Shown here: piece by piece, positions 49,075 to 57,799 of the stretch
Numbering within the stretch: the stretch's first letter is position 1
Layout: the number at the start of each line of letters is the position of its first letter
Origin: Methylophilaceae bacterium
GTDB lineage: Bacteria; Pseudomonadota; Gammaproteobacteria; Burkholderiales; Methylophilaceae
Length of the DNA: 64,000 bases
Direction of reading: 5' to 3'
NCBI GenBank assembly: GCA_016778465.1
Contig: JADHPM010000003.1
Location: forward strand, 54,460 to 118,459
Notes under the pieces: generated by a model
What the model was told of the DNA's origin: nothing
The model's input: only the letters and a program-made list of their open reading frames with translations
Databases searched by the model: none
Position numbers and translations under genes: made by a program

Positions 49075-50349
49075 ATGAAACTCGAATCAATCGCGCTCCA
49101 CCATGGTTACGAGTCGGAAAAAACCACCAAGGCTGCGACCACTCCAATTTATCAGACGACCTCATTTACTTTTGATAACACACAGCACGGTGCTGACCTA
49201 TTTGATCTAAAAGTAGAGGGTAATATTTACAGTAGAATTATGAACCCCACTAATGCAGTTCTAGAACAGAGAATTGCAGAGATGGAGGGCGGTATCGCTG
49301 CATTGGCCTTAGCTTCAGGAATGGCTGCAATTACCTATGCGATTTCATGTATCACCAGAGTAGGTGATAATATTGTAAGCACAAGTCAATTATACGGTGG
49401 CACTTATAACCTTTTTGCGCATACACTGCCCAATCAGGGTGTTGAAGTGAAGATGGTTGATGCGAATGATTATGAGGAAATTAAATCAGCCATCGATACT
49501 AAAACAAAAGCACTATATTGTGAGACGATTGGTAACCCTCTGGGTAACGTGGTTGATCTTCGTGCTCTAGCTGACATTGCTCATAAGCATGGCATCCCCT
49601 TAATTGTTGATAACACCGTCGCGACTCCCTACCTATGCCGACCTTTTGATTTCGGTGCAGACATTGTTGTTCACTCGCTCACCAAGTACATTGGTGGACA
49701 TGGAACTACAGTCGGTGGAATTATTGTTGATAGTGGTAAGTTTGATTGGTCAAAGGACACTGAAAAGTTTCCAATGTTAAATGAGCCAGATCCGTCATAT
49801 CACGGAGTGGTCTACACAGAGGCGCTTGGGCCAGCTGCCTATATCGGGCGTTGTCGTGTTGTACCCCTCAGAAATACTGGGGCAGCATTAGCTGCGAATA
49901 GCGCTTTCTTGATTATGCAAGGCCTTGAAACGCTTGGCCTTAGAATGGAAAGGCATTGCGAAAATGCTTTAAAGGTTGCAGAATTTTTACATGACCACAA
50001 CCAAGTAAGCTGGGTAAATTACGCAGCACTGTCAAATGATCGATATCACGATGTTTGCAATAAAATTACCAAGGGTCAGGCTGCCGGTATAATTAGTTTT
50101 GGTATCAAGGGAGGCAAAGAGGCTGGTGCAAAATTTATTGACGCATTAAAGATGATCTTACGACTCGTTAATATCGGCGACGCTAAATCGCTCGCATGTC
50201 ACCCTGCGTCTACCACACATCGACAGCTTGATGCTGATGAATTGAAGCTAGCCGGTGTCTCAGAGGATATGGTTAGAATCTCTGTCGGTATCGAACACAT
50301 AGATGACATTATTGGGGATATTTCACAAGCTCTTAAGGCCTCAAAGTAA
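49075..50349 (+). CDS. metY: O-acetylhomoserine sulfhydrylase
   Basis: 424 residues, longer than the metZ product, with the extra central segment (about 221-270) typical of MetY. It is a PLP enzyme with CETIGNPLGNVVDL and HSLTKYIGGHGT, PLP Lys204. It forms homocysteine from O-acetylhomoserine and sulfide. An AAGGGATT ribosome site precedes the ATG. It lies close to fhs and yigZ but 51 bp after the latter. No riboswitch is seen in that short gap. Confidence 0.93.
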   Translation: MKLESIALHHGYESEKTTKAATTPIYQTTSFTFDNTQHGADLFDLKVEGNIYSRIMNPTNAVLEQRIAEMEGGIAALALASGMAAITYAISCITRVGDNIVSTSQLYGGTYNLFAHTLPNQGVEVKMVDANDYEEIKSAIDTKTKALYCETIGNPLGNVVDLRALADIAHKHGIPLIVDNTVATPYLCRPFDFGADIVVHSLTKYIGGHGTTVGGIIVDSGKFDWSKDTEKFPMLNEPDPSYHGVVYTEALGPAAYIGRCRVVPLRNTGAALAANSAFLIMQGLETLGLRMERHCENALKVAEFLHDHNQVSWVNYAALSNDRYHDVCNKITKGQAAGIISFGIKGGKEAGAKFIDALKMILRLVNIGDAKSLACHPASTTHRQLDADELKLAGVSEDMVRISVGIEHIDDIIGDISQALKASK

Positions 50350-50352
50350 AAA

Positions 50353-51393
50353 ATGCTTGTAGAATTTGCTCTCCTTTTAATTTTTATAGCTTTAGCTATA
50401 TTGATCTGGAAATTATTTTTTAATAAATCTGAATCAAATGTCACTCAGACCCTTGAGGAAAAGCATCGACAAATTATTGTGGATATTAATGACGCCATGA
50501 ATAAACTCTCTGACAGGCTTCATAACACCTTATCCGACCAAGAAAAGTCACAAAATGAAACATTTGTAAATGTTGCAAAAACGCTTGCCACCATAGATGA
50601 GGCGCAAAAAAAAATTGATGGCATGATGACAAATATGGTGAGCCTACAAGAAATATTAGGTGACAAACGATCCAGAGGCACTTACGGAGAAATTCAGTTA
50701 AAGGAGCTTATCGCAAACATCTTGCCACCCGATTCCTTTGCAATGCAACACACCTTTTCTTCTGGAGTAAGGGTGGATTGTGCTCTGTTCTTGCCAGAAC
50801 CTACTGGAACGATTGGAGTAGACTCCAAGTTTCCCATGGAGAATTATCATAAGATGTTTGATCAAAATATGGCCGAGGGAGATAAGGAGAGAGCCAGAAG
50901 GCAGTTCAAACTCGATGTTCGTAAGCACATAACCGATATATCATCCAAATATATAATTCCCAATGAGACCACAGATGGAGCGGTTATGTTTATTCCAGCA
51001 GAGGCCGTTTTTGCAGAGATTCATGGGCACCACCCAGACATTATTAAAGAGGCAATGCTCAATCGCGTATGGCTGGTCTCTCCGACTACATTAATGGCTG
51101 TTTTAAATACCGCTAGGGCAGTTTTAAAGGATATTGAGACCAAAAAGCAGGTACATATAATTAAATCTGAGCTGGGTAAACTGGGACAAGAATTTGAAAG
51201 ATTTGATATACGTATGAGGAAATTAACCGACAACATCAGCCAAGCGAATGACAATGCTCAAAAAATAAACATTACAAGTAAAAAAATTACCACTCGATTT
51301 AAGCAAATAGAAAGAGTCCAATTGGATGATATTGAGGATGAATTGATAGACTTTGATGATTCTATTCCCAGGAATTCCTCTGACGATGATTAG
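50353..51393 (+). CDS. rmuC: DNA recombination protein RmuC
   Basis: 346 residues, shorter than E. coli RmuC (475). A membrane helix at about 3-20 is followed by a coiled-coil segment (about 35-100) and the conserved RmuC core (SRGTYGEIQLKELI, VDSKFPMENY, FIPAEAVFAEI, VSPTTLMAVLNT). The core has a PD-(D/E)XK nuclease-like fold, and RmuC limits inversions at repeats in E. coli. The missing length is coiled coil at the N-terminal side. It overlaps moaD by 8 nt. Confidence 0.93.
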   Translation: MLVEFALLLIFIALAILIWKLFFNKSESNVTQTLEEKHRQIIVDINDAMNKLSDRLHNTLSDQEKSQNETFVNVAKTLATIDEAQKKIDGMMTNMVSLQEILGDKRSRGTYGEIQLKELIANILPPDSFAMQHTFSSGVRVDCALFLPEPTGTIGVDSKFPMENYHKMFDQNMAEGDKERARRQFKLDVRKHITDISSKYIIPNETTDGAVMFIPAEAVFAEIHGHHPDIIKEAMLNRVWLVSPTTLMAVLNTARAVLKDIETKKQVHIIKSELGKLGQEFERFDIRMRKLTDNISQANDNAQKINITSKKITTRFKQIERVQLDDIEDELIDFDDSIPRNSSDDD

Positions 51394-51646
51394 AATTTTA
51401 TTGTTTGCAAGCTTAAAAGAAATTTTTGACCAAGACGTCATTGAATTAAACGTTGAAGATAAAAATCTTAAAAGTGTTGATCGGCTCCTTGATTTTTTGG
51501 TTAAGAATAAACAAGGGCCATGGGTCGAGTTAGAAAAAAAACGAAAGCATATTCGCGTGGCAGTTAACCACGAAATTGTTTCATGGAACCATATTGTGAA
51601 ACAGGGAGATGATATTGCTTTTTTACCACCGATTACAGGAGGTTAA
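51386..51646 (+). CDS. moaD: Molybdopterin synthase small subunit
   Basis: 86 residues from the ATG at 51386, chosen because MIRILLFASLKEIF is the family start; an in-frame upstream ATG at 51353 would lie inside rmuC. It has a ubiquitin-like fold ending in the obligatory Gly-Gly (PPITGG), which becomes the sulfur-carrying thiocarboxylate. It is followed directly by moaE, its enzyme partner. Confidence 0.93.
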   Translation: MIRILLFASLKEIFDQDVIELNVEDKNLKSVDRLLDFLVKNKQGPWVELEKKRKHIRVAVNHEIVSWNHIVKQGDDIAFLPPITGG

Positions 51647-52111
51647 GTGGCAATTATTCAAAAAGAAGCTTTTAATGTAGAGGATATTGTCGAGCGACTT
51701 AGAACCAAAATATCATCTATTGGCGCTGGAGTGACCTTCACGGGATATGTAAGAGACTTTAACTCAGCCAAGACGGATAAGAAACTCACTAAACTTCACA
51801 TAGAACATTACCCTGAACTTACGCTTAAAGCTTTAATTAAGATTGAAAAACTTGCCCATGAAAAGTGGGATATCTTGGCTACTGAAATTATTCACCGTGT
51901 TGGAGATTTAAAGCCAAGCGAACCTATTGTTGGCGTTGTAGTTTTAAGTGAACATCGTGATGAGGCATTTGATGCCTGCCATTTCATTATTGATTATTTA
52001 AAAACAGAGGCGCCATTTTGGAAAAAAGAGTTAACGTCAAAAGGTAATTATTGGGTTGAAAAAAAAGAAGAGGACGAACGCAAAACAGAGGAATGGCGAT
52101 CCAAATTATAA
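51647..52111 (+). CDS. moaE: Molybdopterin synthase catalytic subunit
   Basis: 154 residues from a GTG start abutting the moaD stop. It converts precursor Z (cPMP) to molybdopterin with two MoaD thiocarboxylates. GAGVTFTGYVRDFN, LHIEHYPE, IIHRVGDLKPSEPIV and the active-site region APFWKKE are visible. Molybdenum cofactor suggests a molybdoenzyme elsewhere, such as formate dehydrogenase. Confidence 0.95.
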   Translation: MAIIQKEAFNVEDIVERLRTKISSIGAGVTFTGYVRDFNSAKTDKKLTKLHIEHYPELTLKALIKIEKLAHEKWDILATEIIHRVGDLKPSEPIVGVVVLSEHRDEAFDACHFIIDYLKTEAPFWKKELTSKGNYWVEKKEEDERKTEEWRSKL

Positions 52112-52201
52112 AGAATTCTGATAAAGAGATTATATAAATAAAAATTTGAGCTATAAAATTTGACATCTGTTAACATATGCAATCAAAACAAGATTAACTC
52201 T

Positions 52202-53068
52202 ATGAAACTAAAAAAAGTTGTTTTTCCAGTCGCGGGCCATGGGTCCCGATTTTTACCTGCTACCAAAGCCACTCCAAAAGAGATGTTGCCGATTGTTGAT
52301 AAGCCCTTAATTCAATATGCAGTGGAGGAAGCTTTAGATGCCGGCTTCACTGAATTAATTTTTATCACTGGAAAGACAAAGCGCGCCATTACCGATCACT
52401 TTGACGTTACTCTCGAAATTGGTGTGTCCAACATTACAGAAAAGAAAAAAAAATTATTTGAAGAGATGAATAACATCATCCCAAAAAATTGCTCATGCAT
52501 CTATATAAGGCAAGGCGAGCCGCTTGGTTTAGGGCACGCAATTCTTCAAGCCAAACCTGTCTTGGCTGATGAGCCGTTTGCTGTGGTATTGGCTGATGAC
52601 CTCATTGATGCTAAGCCTGGAGCGCTAAAGCAAATGGTTGATTTTTACAATGATGACAAATCATCTTTAATTGCTGTTCAGCAAGTTGCAAAAGCCGAGT
52701 CTGTTCATTACGGGATGATTGATTGTCCTGAATTTAACAAAGGAATTGGTAAAATTAGCAACATCATTGAAAAGCCACAGCCTGAGGATGCCCCATCAGA
52801 ATTTGGTGTTGTCGGGCGATATATCTTTTCAAATCAAATCTTAGATTATCTAGCTAAAACAAAGGTTGGCACAGGTAACGAGATTCAGTTAACGGATGCG
52901 ATTAAAAGTATGCTTGGTAGCAATATAGTATCGGCCTATGTTTTTCAGGGAACACGTTACGATTGCGGCGATAAGCTAGGTTTTGTTAAAGCAAATTTAG
53001 AATACGCCCTTAAAAATAAACATTTCGGTGATGAATTAGAGAGCTATCTTAGAAATAGGTTGGCTTGA
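52202..53068 (+). CDS. galU: UTP-glucose-1-phosphate uridylyltransferase
   Basis: 288 residues from the ATG at 52202; an upstream in-frame start at 52160 adds 14 residues unlike the family. It makes UDP-glucose. The nucleotidyltransferase loop is GHGSRFLPATKATPKEMLP, with VVLADDLID and NEIQLTDAI later. UDP-glucose is the substrate of the ugd product encoded 2.8 kb downstream. The stop overlaps the hpt ATG by 1 nt. Confidence 0.96.
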   Translation: MKLKKVVFPVAGHGSRFLPATKATPKEMLPIVDKPLIQYAVEEALDAGFTELIFITGKTKRAITDHFDVTLEIGVSNITEKKKKLFEEMNNIIPKNCSCIYIRQGEPLGLGHAILQAKPVLADEPFAVVLADDLIDAKPGALKQMVDFYNDDKSSLIAVQQVAKAESVHYGMIDCPEFNKGIGKISNIIEKPQPEDAPSEFGVVGRYIFSNQILDYLAKTKVGTGNEIQLTDAIKSMLGSNIVSAYVFQGTRYDCGDKLGFVKANLEYALKNKHFGDELESYLRNRLA

Positions 53069-53625
53069 TGTTAGATCAAGCAATTTTATCTAACTCACAT
53101 ATTCTCTATAAACATGACCAAATAATTTTTGCAATTGATCAACTTGCCATTAAATTAAATGGTAAATTTTCAGGCAAAAAAGTTTTATTACTGCCAATAT
53201 TAACAGGTGCAATCCCTTTTGTAGGAATCCTAATCCCAAAATTGACATTTACGGTGGTGCTAGATTACCTTCACGTATCGCGCTATCAAAATAATATTGG
53301 ACAAGATAAGGTATCACTAAAACATGAGCCAAGTAAGAATCTCATTTTGAATATGGATGTGCTTGTCGTTGATGATATATTGGATGAAGGCTTGACGATG
53401 GAATTTATCTATAAGCGTTTAGCACTCCATCAACCTAAATCCATTACAAATGTTGCCCTGTTTAATAAAAAGTTAGACAAAAAAAAATGCATGGAAGCAG
53501 ATTTTTATGGTCTTGAAGTTGAGAATGAATATGTCTATGGATTCGGTCTTGATTATAACGGGCTAGGGCGAAATATCCCTGATTTATATGCAATTAATCA
53601 TTCAAGATTAAATGAAAAAGCATAA
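53068..53625 (+). CDS. hpt: Hypoxanthine phosphoribosyltransferase-like protein
   Basis: 185 residues from the ATG that shares one base with the galU stop. A type I phosphoribosyltransferase fold is clear from the PRPP loop VLVVDDILDEGLTME (about 111-125). It has the hypoxanthine-guanine enzyme layout (LPILTGAIPFVG, GFGLDYNG and an acidic end). Purine salvage is the expected role; the exact base preference is inferred. It overlaps rnr by 14 nt. Confidence 0.85.
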   Translation: MLDQAILSNSHILYKHDQIIFAIDQLAIKLNGKFSGKKVLLLPILTGAIPFVGILIPKLTFTVVLDYLHVSRYQNNIGQDKVSLKHEPSKNLILNMDVLVVDDILDEGLTMEFIYKRLALHQPKSITNVALFNKKLDKKKCMEADFYGLEVENEYVYGFGLDYNGLGRNIPDLYAINHSRLNEKA

Positions 53626-55819
53626 AAAAAATAGAATCAGAGACAAGGATCCGGAATACTCTCGTGAAAAGGAAACTTATTCACACCCCATTCCAAGTCG
53701 AGAATTAATTCTCGATGTCATGAACAACCATGGCGTTCCCCTCAAAAAAAGAGAATTGATTAAACTGCTTGATATAGATGAGGATGAGGAAGTTTTTTTT
53801 GAAAAGCGATTAAATGCCATGGCCAGACAAGGCCAAATTATGATTAATCGCAAAGATGTTCTTTGCATATCAAAAAAAATTAATCTGATAGCTGGCCGAG
53901 TTCTCGGCCATCAAGATGGATTTGGCTTTTTGATAGCAGAGGATTCAACACATCCTGATATCTTTCTATCACCCAAAGAAATGTCAAAAGTATTTAATAA
54001 TGATCGAGTAATGGTTCAGGTCACTGGTATCGATAAACGTGGCAGACAGGAGGGCATGATTGCAGAAATTCTGGAGAGGGCTAACGAAATATTGGTAGGG
54101 CGGGTCATTCAGAATCATGGTGTCACAATTGTTTCTGCGGAGGACAAACGCATAAGTCAAGATATCTTGGTTCCCTATAATGAGGATATGGGGGCTAAGC
54201 CTGGCCAAGTCGTTGAGGTAGTCATCACCGTCCAACCAAATATTCGTGTTAAGCCAATGGGTAAAATTATCAAGATTTTAGGTAGCTACACCGACAGCGG
54301 AATTGAAATTGAAATTGCATTAAGAAAATACCATCTTCCATACGAGTTTTCTAAAGAATCACTGATTGAGGCCGATAGTTTTAGTGATACCGTTGATATT
54401 AAAAAATTTAAGGATCATCGCGATCTTACCAAAACACATTTTGTGACTATTGATGGCGAAACGGCAAAAGACTTTGATGACGCAGTATTCGCTGAGGTGC
54501 AAGGCGACAACCTAAGACTTTTGGTTGCTATTGCTGATGTGAGTAGCTATGTCTTTATTAACTCGGCACTTGATCAAGAGGCAAAAGTTCGCGGTAATTC
54601 GGTTTATTTTCCGAGAAGAGTGATTCCCATGTTGCCTGAAAAACTATCAAATGGCTTATGCTCTTTAAATCCAAATGTTGACCGGCTCACCATGGTTTGT
54701 GATATGCAAATAAATTCAGAGGGAATGGTAACGAGCTACGAATTCTACCCGGCAGTAATTAATTCAAAAGCAAGACTTACCTACACCCTCGTCAACGATA
54801 TTTTATATAACAACAATCAAGCAGCCTCTAAAGGTCATGAGGCTATAATTGCCGATTTAGAAAATCTCAAAAAGGTTTATGAAAGACTTTTTTCACAACG
54901 GGCGAAAAGAGGGGCAATTGAATTTGACTCTGTTGAAACAAGCATTGTTTTTAATGAAGATGGAAAAATAAACTACATCCATCCGGTAAAAAGAAATGAG
55001 GCCCATAGAATTATTGAGGAATGCATGCTTGCAGCAAATGTTTCCGCCGCAAATTATCTTTTAAGTGATAAGGTGCAAGGTATATTTCGAAATCATGAGA
55101 CTCCGAAAGATGAAAAATTAGAGAATTTACGTTCATTTATTGCAGAATTTGGCCTCTATATGGGGGGAGGGGATAAGCCAACGTCCAAACACTTTACTGA
55201 GCTCCTTGAAAAAATAGAGAGCAGACCTGATTCACATTTATTGCAAACTATTGTTCTGCGATCAATGCAGCAAGCGGTTTACAGTGCAAATAATAAAGGC
55301 CATTTTGGTTTGGCTTATGAGGCCTATACGCACTTTACATCACCGATTAGGCGATACCCCGATTTGATTGTTCATCGTCTTATAAAAAACAAACTTTTAA
55401 AAACAAAAGCTGAGGTTAAGAATATCTCAGAAACAGCTGAACATTGCTCCATGACGGAACGCCGAGCCGATGAAGCCTCAAGGGACGTGCAAGATTGGCT
55501 AAAATGTTACTTTATGCAAGATAAAATTGGTCAAGTTTTTGAGGGAACAATCTCAAGCGTTACTGGGTTTGGACTTTTTGTTGACTTAGACAATGTATAT
55601 ATCGAGGCATTGGTTCACGTAACCGAGCTGGGTAATGATTATTTTACCTATGATAAAAGTAAACATGCAATGGTAGGTGAGAGAAGCCATAAAACCTTTA
55701 GGCTCGGTGATAGAATAAGGGTCAAAGTGATGCGTGTAGACATGGATTCATCGAGAATAGACTTATCATTGGCAGATAATCAGAGACAAAAAAAATCCTC
55801 GAAAAAATCCGCTAAATAA
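53612..55819 (+). CDS. rnr: Ribonuclease R
   Basis: 735 residues. An N-terminal helix-turn-helix (about 27-90) is followed by cold-shock domains, the RNB nuclease domain with the metal-binding ETAKDFDDAVFA (about 288-300), an S1 domain (about 640-720) and a Lys/Ser-rich tail. It is a processive 3'-5' exoribonuclease able to degrade structured RNA. It begins inside the end of hpt. In most Betaproteobacteria rlmB follows rnr directly, whereas here ugd stands between them. Confidence 0.96.
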   Translation: MKKHKKNRIRDKDPEYSREKETYSHPIPSRELILDVMNNHGVPLKKRELIKLLDIDEDEEVFFEKRLNAMARQGQIMINRKDVLCISKKINLIAGRVLGHQDGFGFLIAEDSTHPDIFLSPKEMSKVFNNDRVMVQVTGIDKRGRQEGMIAEILERANEILVGRVIQNHGVTIVSAEDKRISQDILVPYNEDMGAKPGQVVEVVITVQPNIRVKPMGKIIKILGSYTDSGIEIEIALRKYHLPYEFSKESLIEADSFSDTVDIKKFKDHRDLTKTHFVTIDGETAKDFDDAVFAEVQGDNLRLLVAIADVSSYVFINSALDQEAKVRGNSVYFPRRVIPMLPEKLSNGLCSLNPNVDRLTMVCDMQINSEGMVTSYEFYPAVINSKARLTYTLVNDILYNNNQAASKGHEAIIADLENLKKVYERLFSQRAKRGAIEFDSVETSIVFNEDGKINYIHPVKRNEAHRIIEECMLAANVSAANYLLSDKVQGIFRNHETPKDEKLENLRSFIAEFGLYMGGGDKPTSKHFTELLEKIESRPDSHLLQTIVLRSMQQAVYSANNKGHFGLAYEAYTHFTSPIRRYPDLIVHRLIKNKLLKTKAEVKNISETAEHCSMTERRADEASRDVQDWLKCYFMQDKIGQVFEGTISSVTGFGLFVDLDNVYIEALVHVTELGNDYFTYDKSKHAMVGERSHKTFRLGDRIRVKVMRVDMDSSRIDLSLADNQRQKKSSKKSAK

Positions 55820-55864
55820 AGTTTTACAGCATGATATCATTGAATTAAAACCCTATAGAAAATT

Positions 55865-57043
55865 ATGAATCGCAAAAAAAAAGTTGTTGTAGTGGGTCTG
55901 GGCTATGTGGGGCTCGCAAACGCGCTGCTGTTATCACAAAAACATGAAGTTATCGGTCTTGATTTAGATGAATCTAAGATAAATTTATTAAGACAAAAAA
56001 AATCACCGTTGCAAGACCCTGATATCGCGAAATTTCTTCAAAACTCAACTTTAGACCTTAAGTTTGAATTATTTAACAATAAATTTTTAGTGCATTGTGA
56101 TTATGTGCTTTTGTCAACACCAACAAACTATGACGAACAAAAAAATTATTTCGACGTTAATTCTGTTGAATTAGTCATTAAACAAGCAATTGAATGCTCC
56201 ACAAAATCGATCATTGTTATCAAATCAACAATCCCCGTTGGTTTCACCAAGAATATCTCTGAGAGCCTGAGCACTTCAAGGATTATTTTCTCACCGGAAT
56301 TTTTAAGAGAAGGGAAAGCGCTTTATGACAACTTATTTCCATCCAGAATAATTGTCAGTAACGAAAGTTCACAATCAAATGAATTCAGCAATATGTTAGC
56401 GGACTGCGCAGAAAAAAAGAATATCGACATTCTGCTTATGACATCCACTGAAGCGGAGGCGGTAAAATTATTCTCTAATACCTATCTCGCGATGCGGGTA
56501 GCATTTTTTAATGAGCTTGATTCGTACGCACTCTCACATAATCTAAATACAAAGAACATTATTGATGCTGTAGTTTTGGACCCAAGAATCGGGCAAGGTT
56601 ACAATAACCCATCTTTTGGTTACGGCGGCTACTGCCTGCCTAAGGATACGAAACAGTTACTGGCTAACTATTCTAATGTTCCTCAAAATCTGATCGAAGC
56701 TATTATTACTGCCAACACAACACGAAAGGATTTTTTGGCTGACACAATCATCAATAAAAATATTCGAAAAATTGGTATTTATAGGTTAGTGATGAAGGTT
56801 AATTCAGACAATATCAGGGAGTCTAGCCTTCAAGGTATTATGAAGCGAATCAAAGCAAAAGGAATTGAGGTTATTATTTATGAGCCACTGATTTCAGAAG
56901 ACAAATTTTTTAATTCGGAAGTCACTCAGAATTTAAATTATTTTAAAGATAACGCGGATTTAATCCTGACAAACAGGCATCATAGCGATTTAGATGATGT
57001 AATTGAAAAAGTTTTTACCAGAGATCTTTATGGGGATAATTAA
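55865..57043 (+). CDS. ugd: UDP-glucose 6-dehydrogenase (E. coli Ugd type)
   Basis: 392 residues. It oxidises UDP-glucose to UDP-glucuronate with two NAD. The Rossmann motif is [14 protein letters not shown], and catalytic Cys257 is in [18 protein letters not shown]. Much of the sequence, including [20 protein letters not shown] and [14 protein letters not shown], follows the short E. coli-type Ugd and not the longer betaproteobacterial form (about 440 residues). It sits between rnr and rlmB, with galU nearby, suggesting insertion of a surface-sugar gene. The transfer is inferred from memory of sequences, not a tree. Confidence 0.95.
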   Translation: MNRKKKVVVVGLGYVGLANALLLSQKHEVIGLDLDESKINLLRQKKSPLQDPDIAKFLQNSTLDLKFELFNNKFLVHCDYVLLSTPTNYDEQKNYFDVNSVELVIKQAIECSTKSIIVIKSTIPVGFTKNISESLSTSRIIFSPEFLREGKALYDNLFPSRIIVSNESSQSNEFSNMLADCAEKKNIDILLMTSTEAEAVKLFSNTYLAMRVAFFNELDSYALSHNLNTKNIIDAVVLDPRIGQGYNNPSFGYGGYCLPKDTKQLLANYSNVPQNLIEAIITANTTRKDFLADTIINKNIRKIGIYRLVMKVNSDNIRESSLQGIMKRIKAKGIEVIIYEPLISEDKFFNSEVTQNLNYFKDNADLILTNRHHSDLDDVIEKVFTRDLYGDN

Positions 57044-57799
57044 TTGAAAAACGCAAAGCAACTTATTTTTGGATTTCATTCCATTAAAAGTGCCATCAGA
57101 TCAAATTCTGCAAATGTTGTAACGGCCTACATTGATGCAACAAGGAACGATGGCCGAATGAATGAGCTTAAATCTTTGCTTGAAGAAAAAAATATTAACT
57201 ATCATGTTTTTGAAAAACAGAGGCTTGACGAATTAATGCCGAAAGCAAAACATCAAGGTGCTATTGCAGAAATTAAGCAGCACCAAAGCAAATATACAAC
57301 TTTGGAGGATTTGATAGAGGTAGACGAGCCAACAAATTTAGTTTTCCTTATCTTAGACGGCATAGAAGACCCTCACAATTTAGGCGCATGTTTTCGAGTT
57401 GCAGATGCTATGGGCGTTTCAGCTATTATCGCCCCTAAAGATAATGCGGTCGGTATAAATACTACCGTTAGAAAAGTTGCATGTGGTGCAGCCGATGCTT
57501 TGCCGTTTGTGATGGTCACGAATCTTGTCAGAGCAATAAATTATCTCAAGGAGAATAATATATTCATTATTGGCACGGATGATTCGTCTGAAAAAAAATT
57601 GTACGGAGAATTATTTAGTGGCTCCATTGCTCTTGTTATGGGTTCTGAAGGTAAGGGTATGAGGCGACTGACAAAAGAGGCATGTGATGTTGTGGTTTCC
57701 ATACCAATGATGGGGAGTGTTGACAGTCTGAATGTTAGTGTTGCAACTGGAATATGTCTATCAGAAATTCAAAGACAAAGAGCTTTACCACAAGCCTAG
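57044..57799 (+). CDS. rlmB: 23S rRNA (guanosine-2'-O-)-methyltransferase
   Basis: 251 residues from a TTG start directly after the ugd stop. It is a SpoU/TrmH-family knotted methyltransferase that methylates G2251 of 23S rRNA. An N-terminal substrate domain (FGFHSIKSAIRS) leads to motif 1 (LDGIEDPHNLGACFRVAD), motif 2 (MGSEGKGMRRL) and motif 3 (IPMMGSVDSLNVSVATGI). The 3' end overlaps the end of mqo on the other strand by 15 nt. Confidence 0.95.
   Translation: MKNAKQLIFGFHSIKSAIRSNSANVVTAYIDATRNDGRMNELKSLLEEKNINYHVFEKQRLDELMPKAKHQGAIAEIKQHQSKYTTLEDLIEVDEPTNLVFLILDGIEDPHNLGACFRVADAMGVSAIIAPKDNAVGINTTVRKVACGAADALPFVMVTNLVRAINYLKENNIFIIGTDDSSEKKLYGELFSGSIALVMGSEGKGMRRLTKEACDVVVSIPMMGSVDSLNVSVATGICLSEIQRQRALPQA

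Noticed and set aside
52160..52165. TTGACA upstream of galU as a promoter
   Set aside because: No acceptable -10 hexamer lies 16-18 bp downstream.
52160..52201. Upstream start for galU
   Set aside because: The extra 14 residues are not family-like and the region is probably the promoter spacer.
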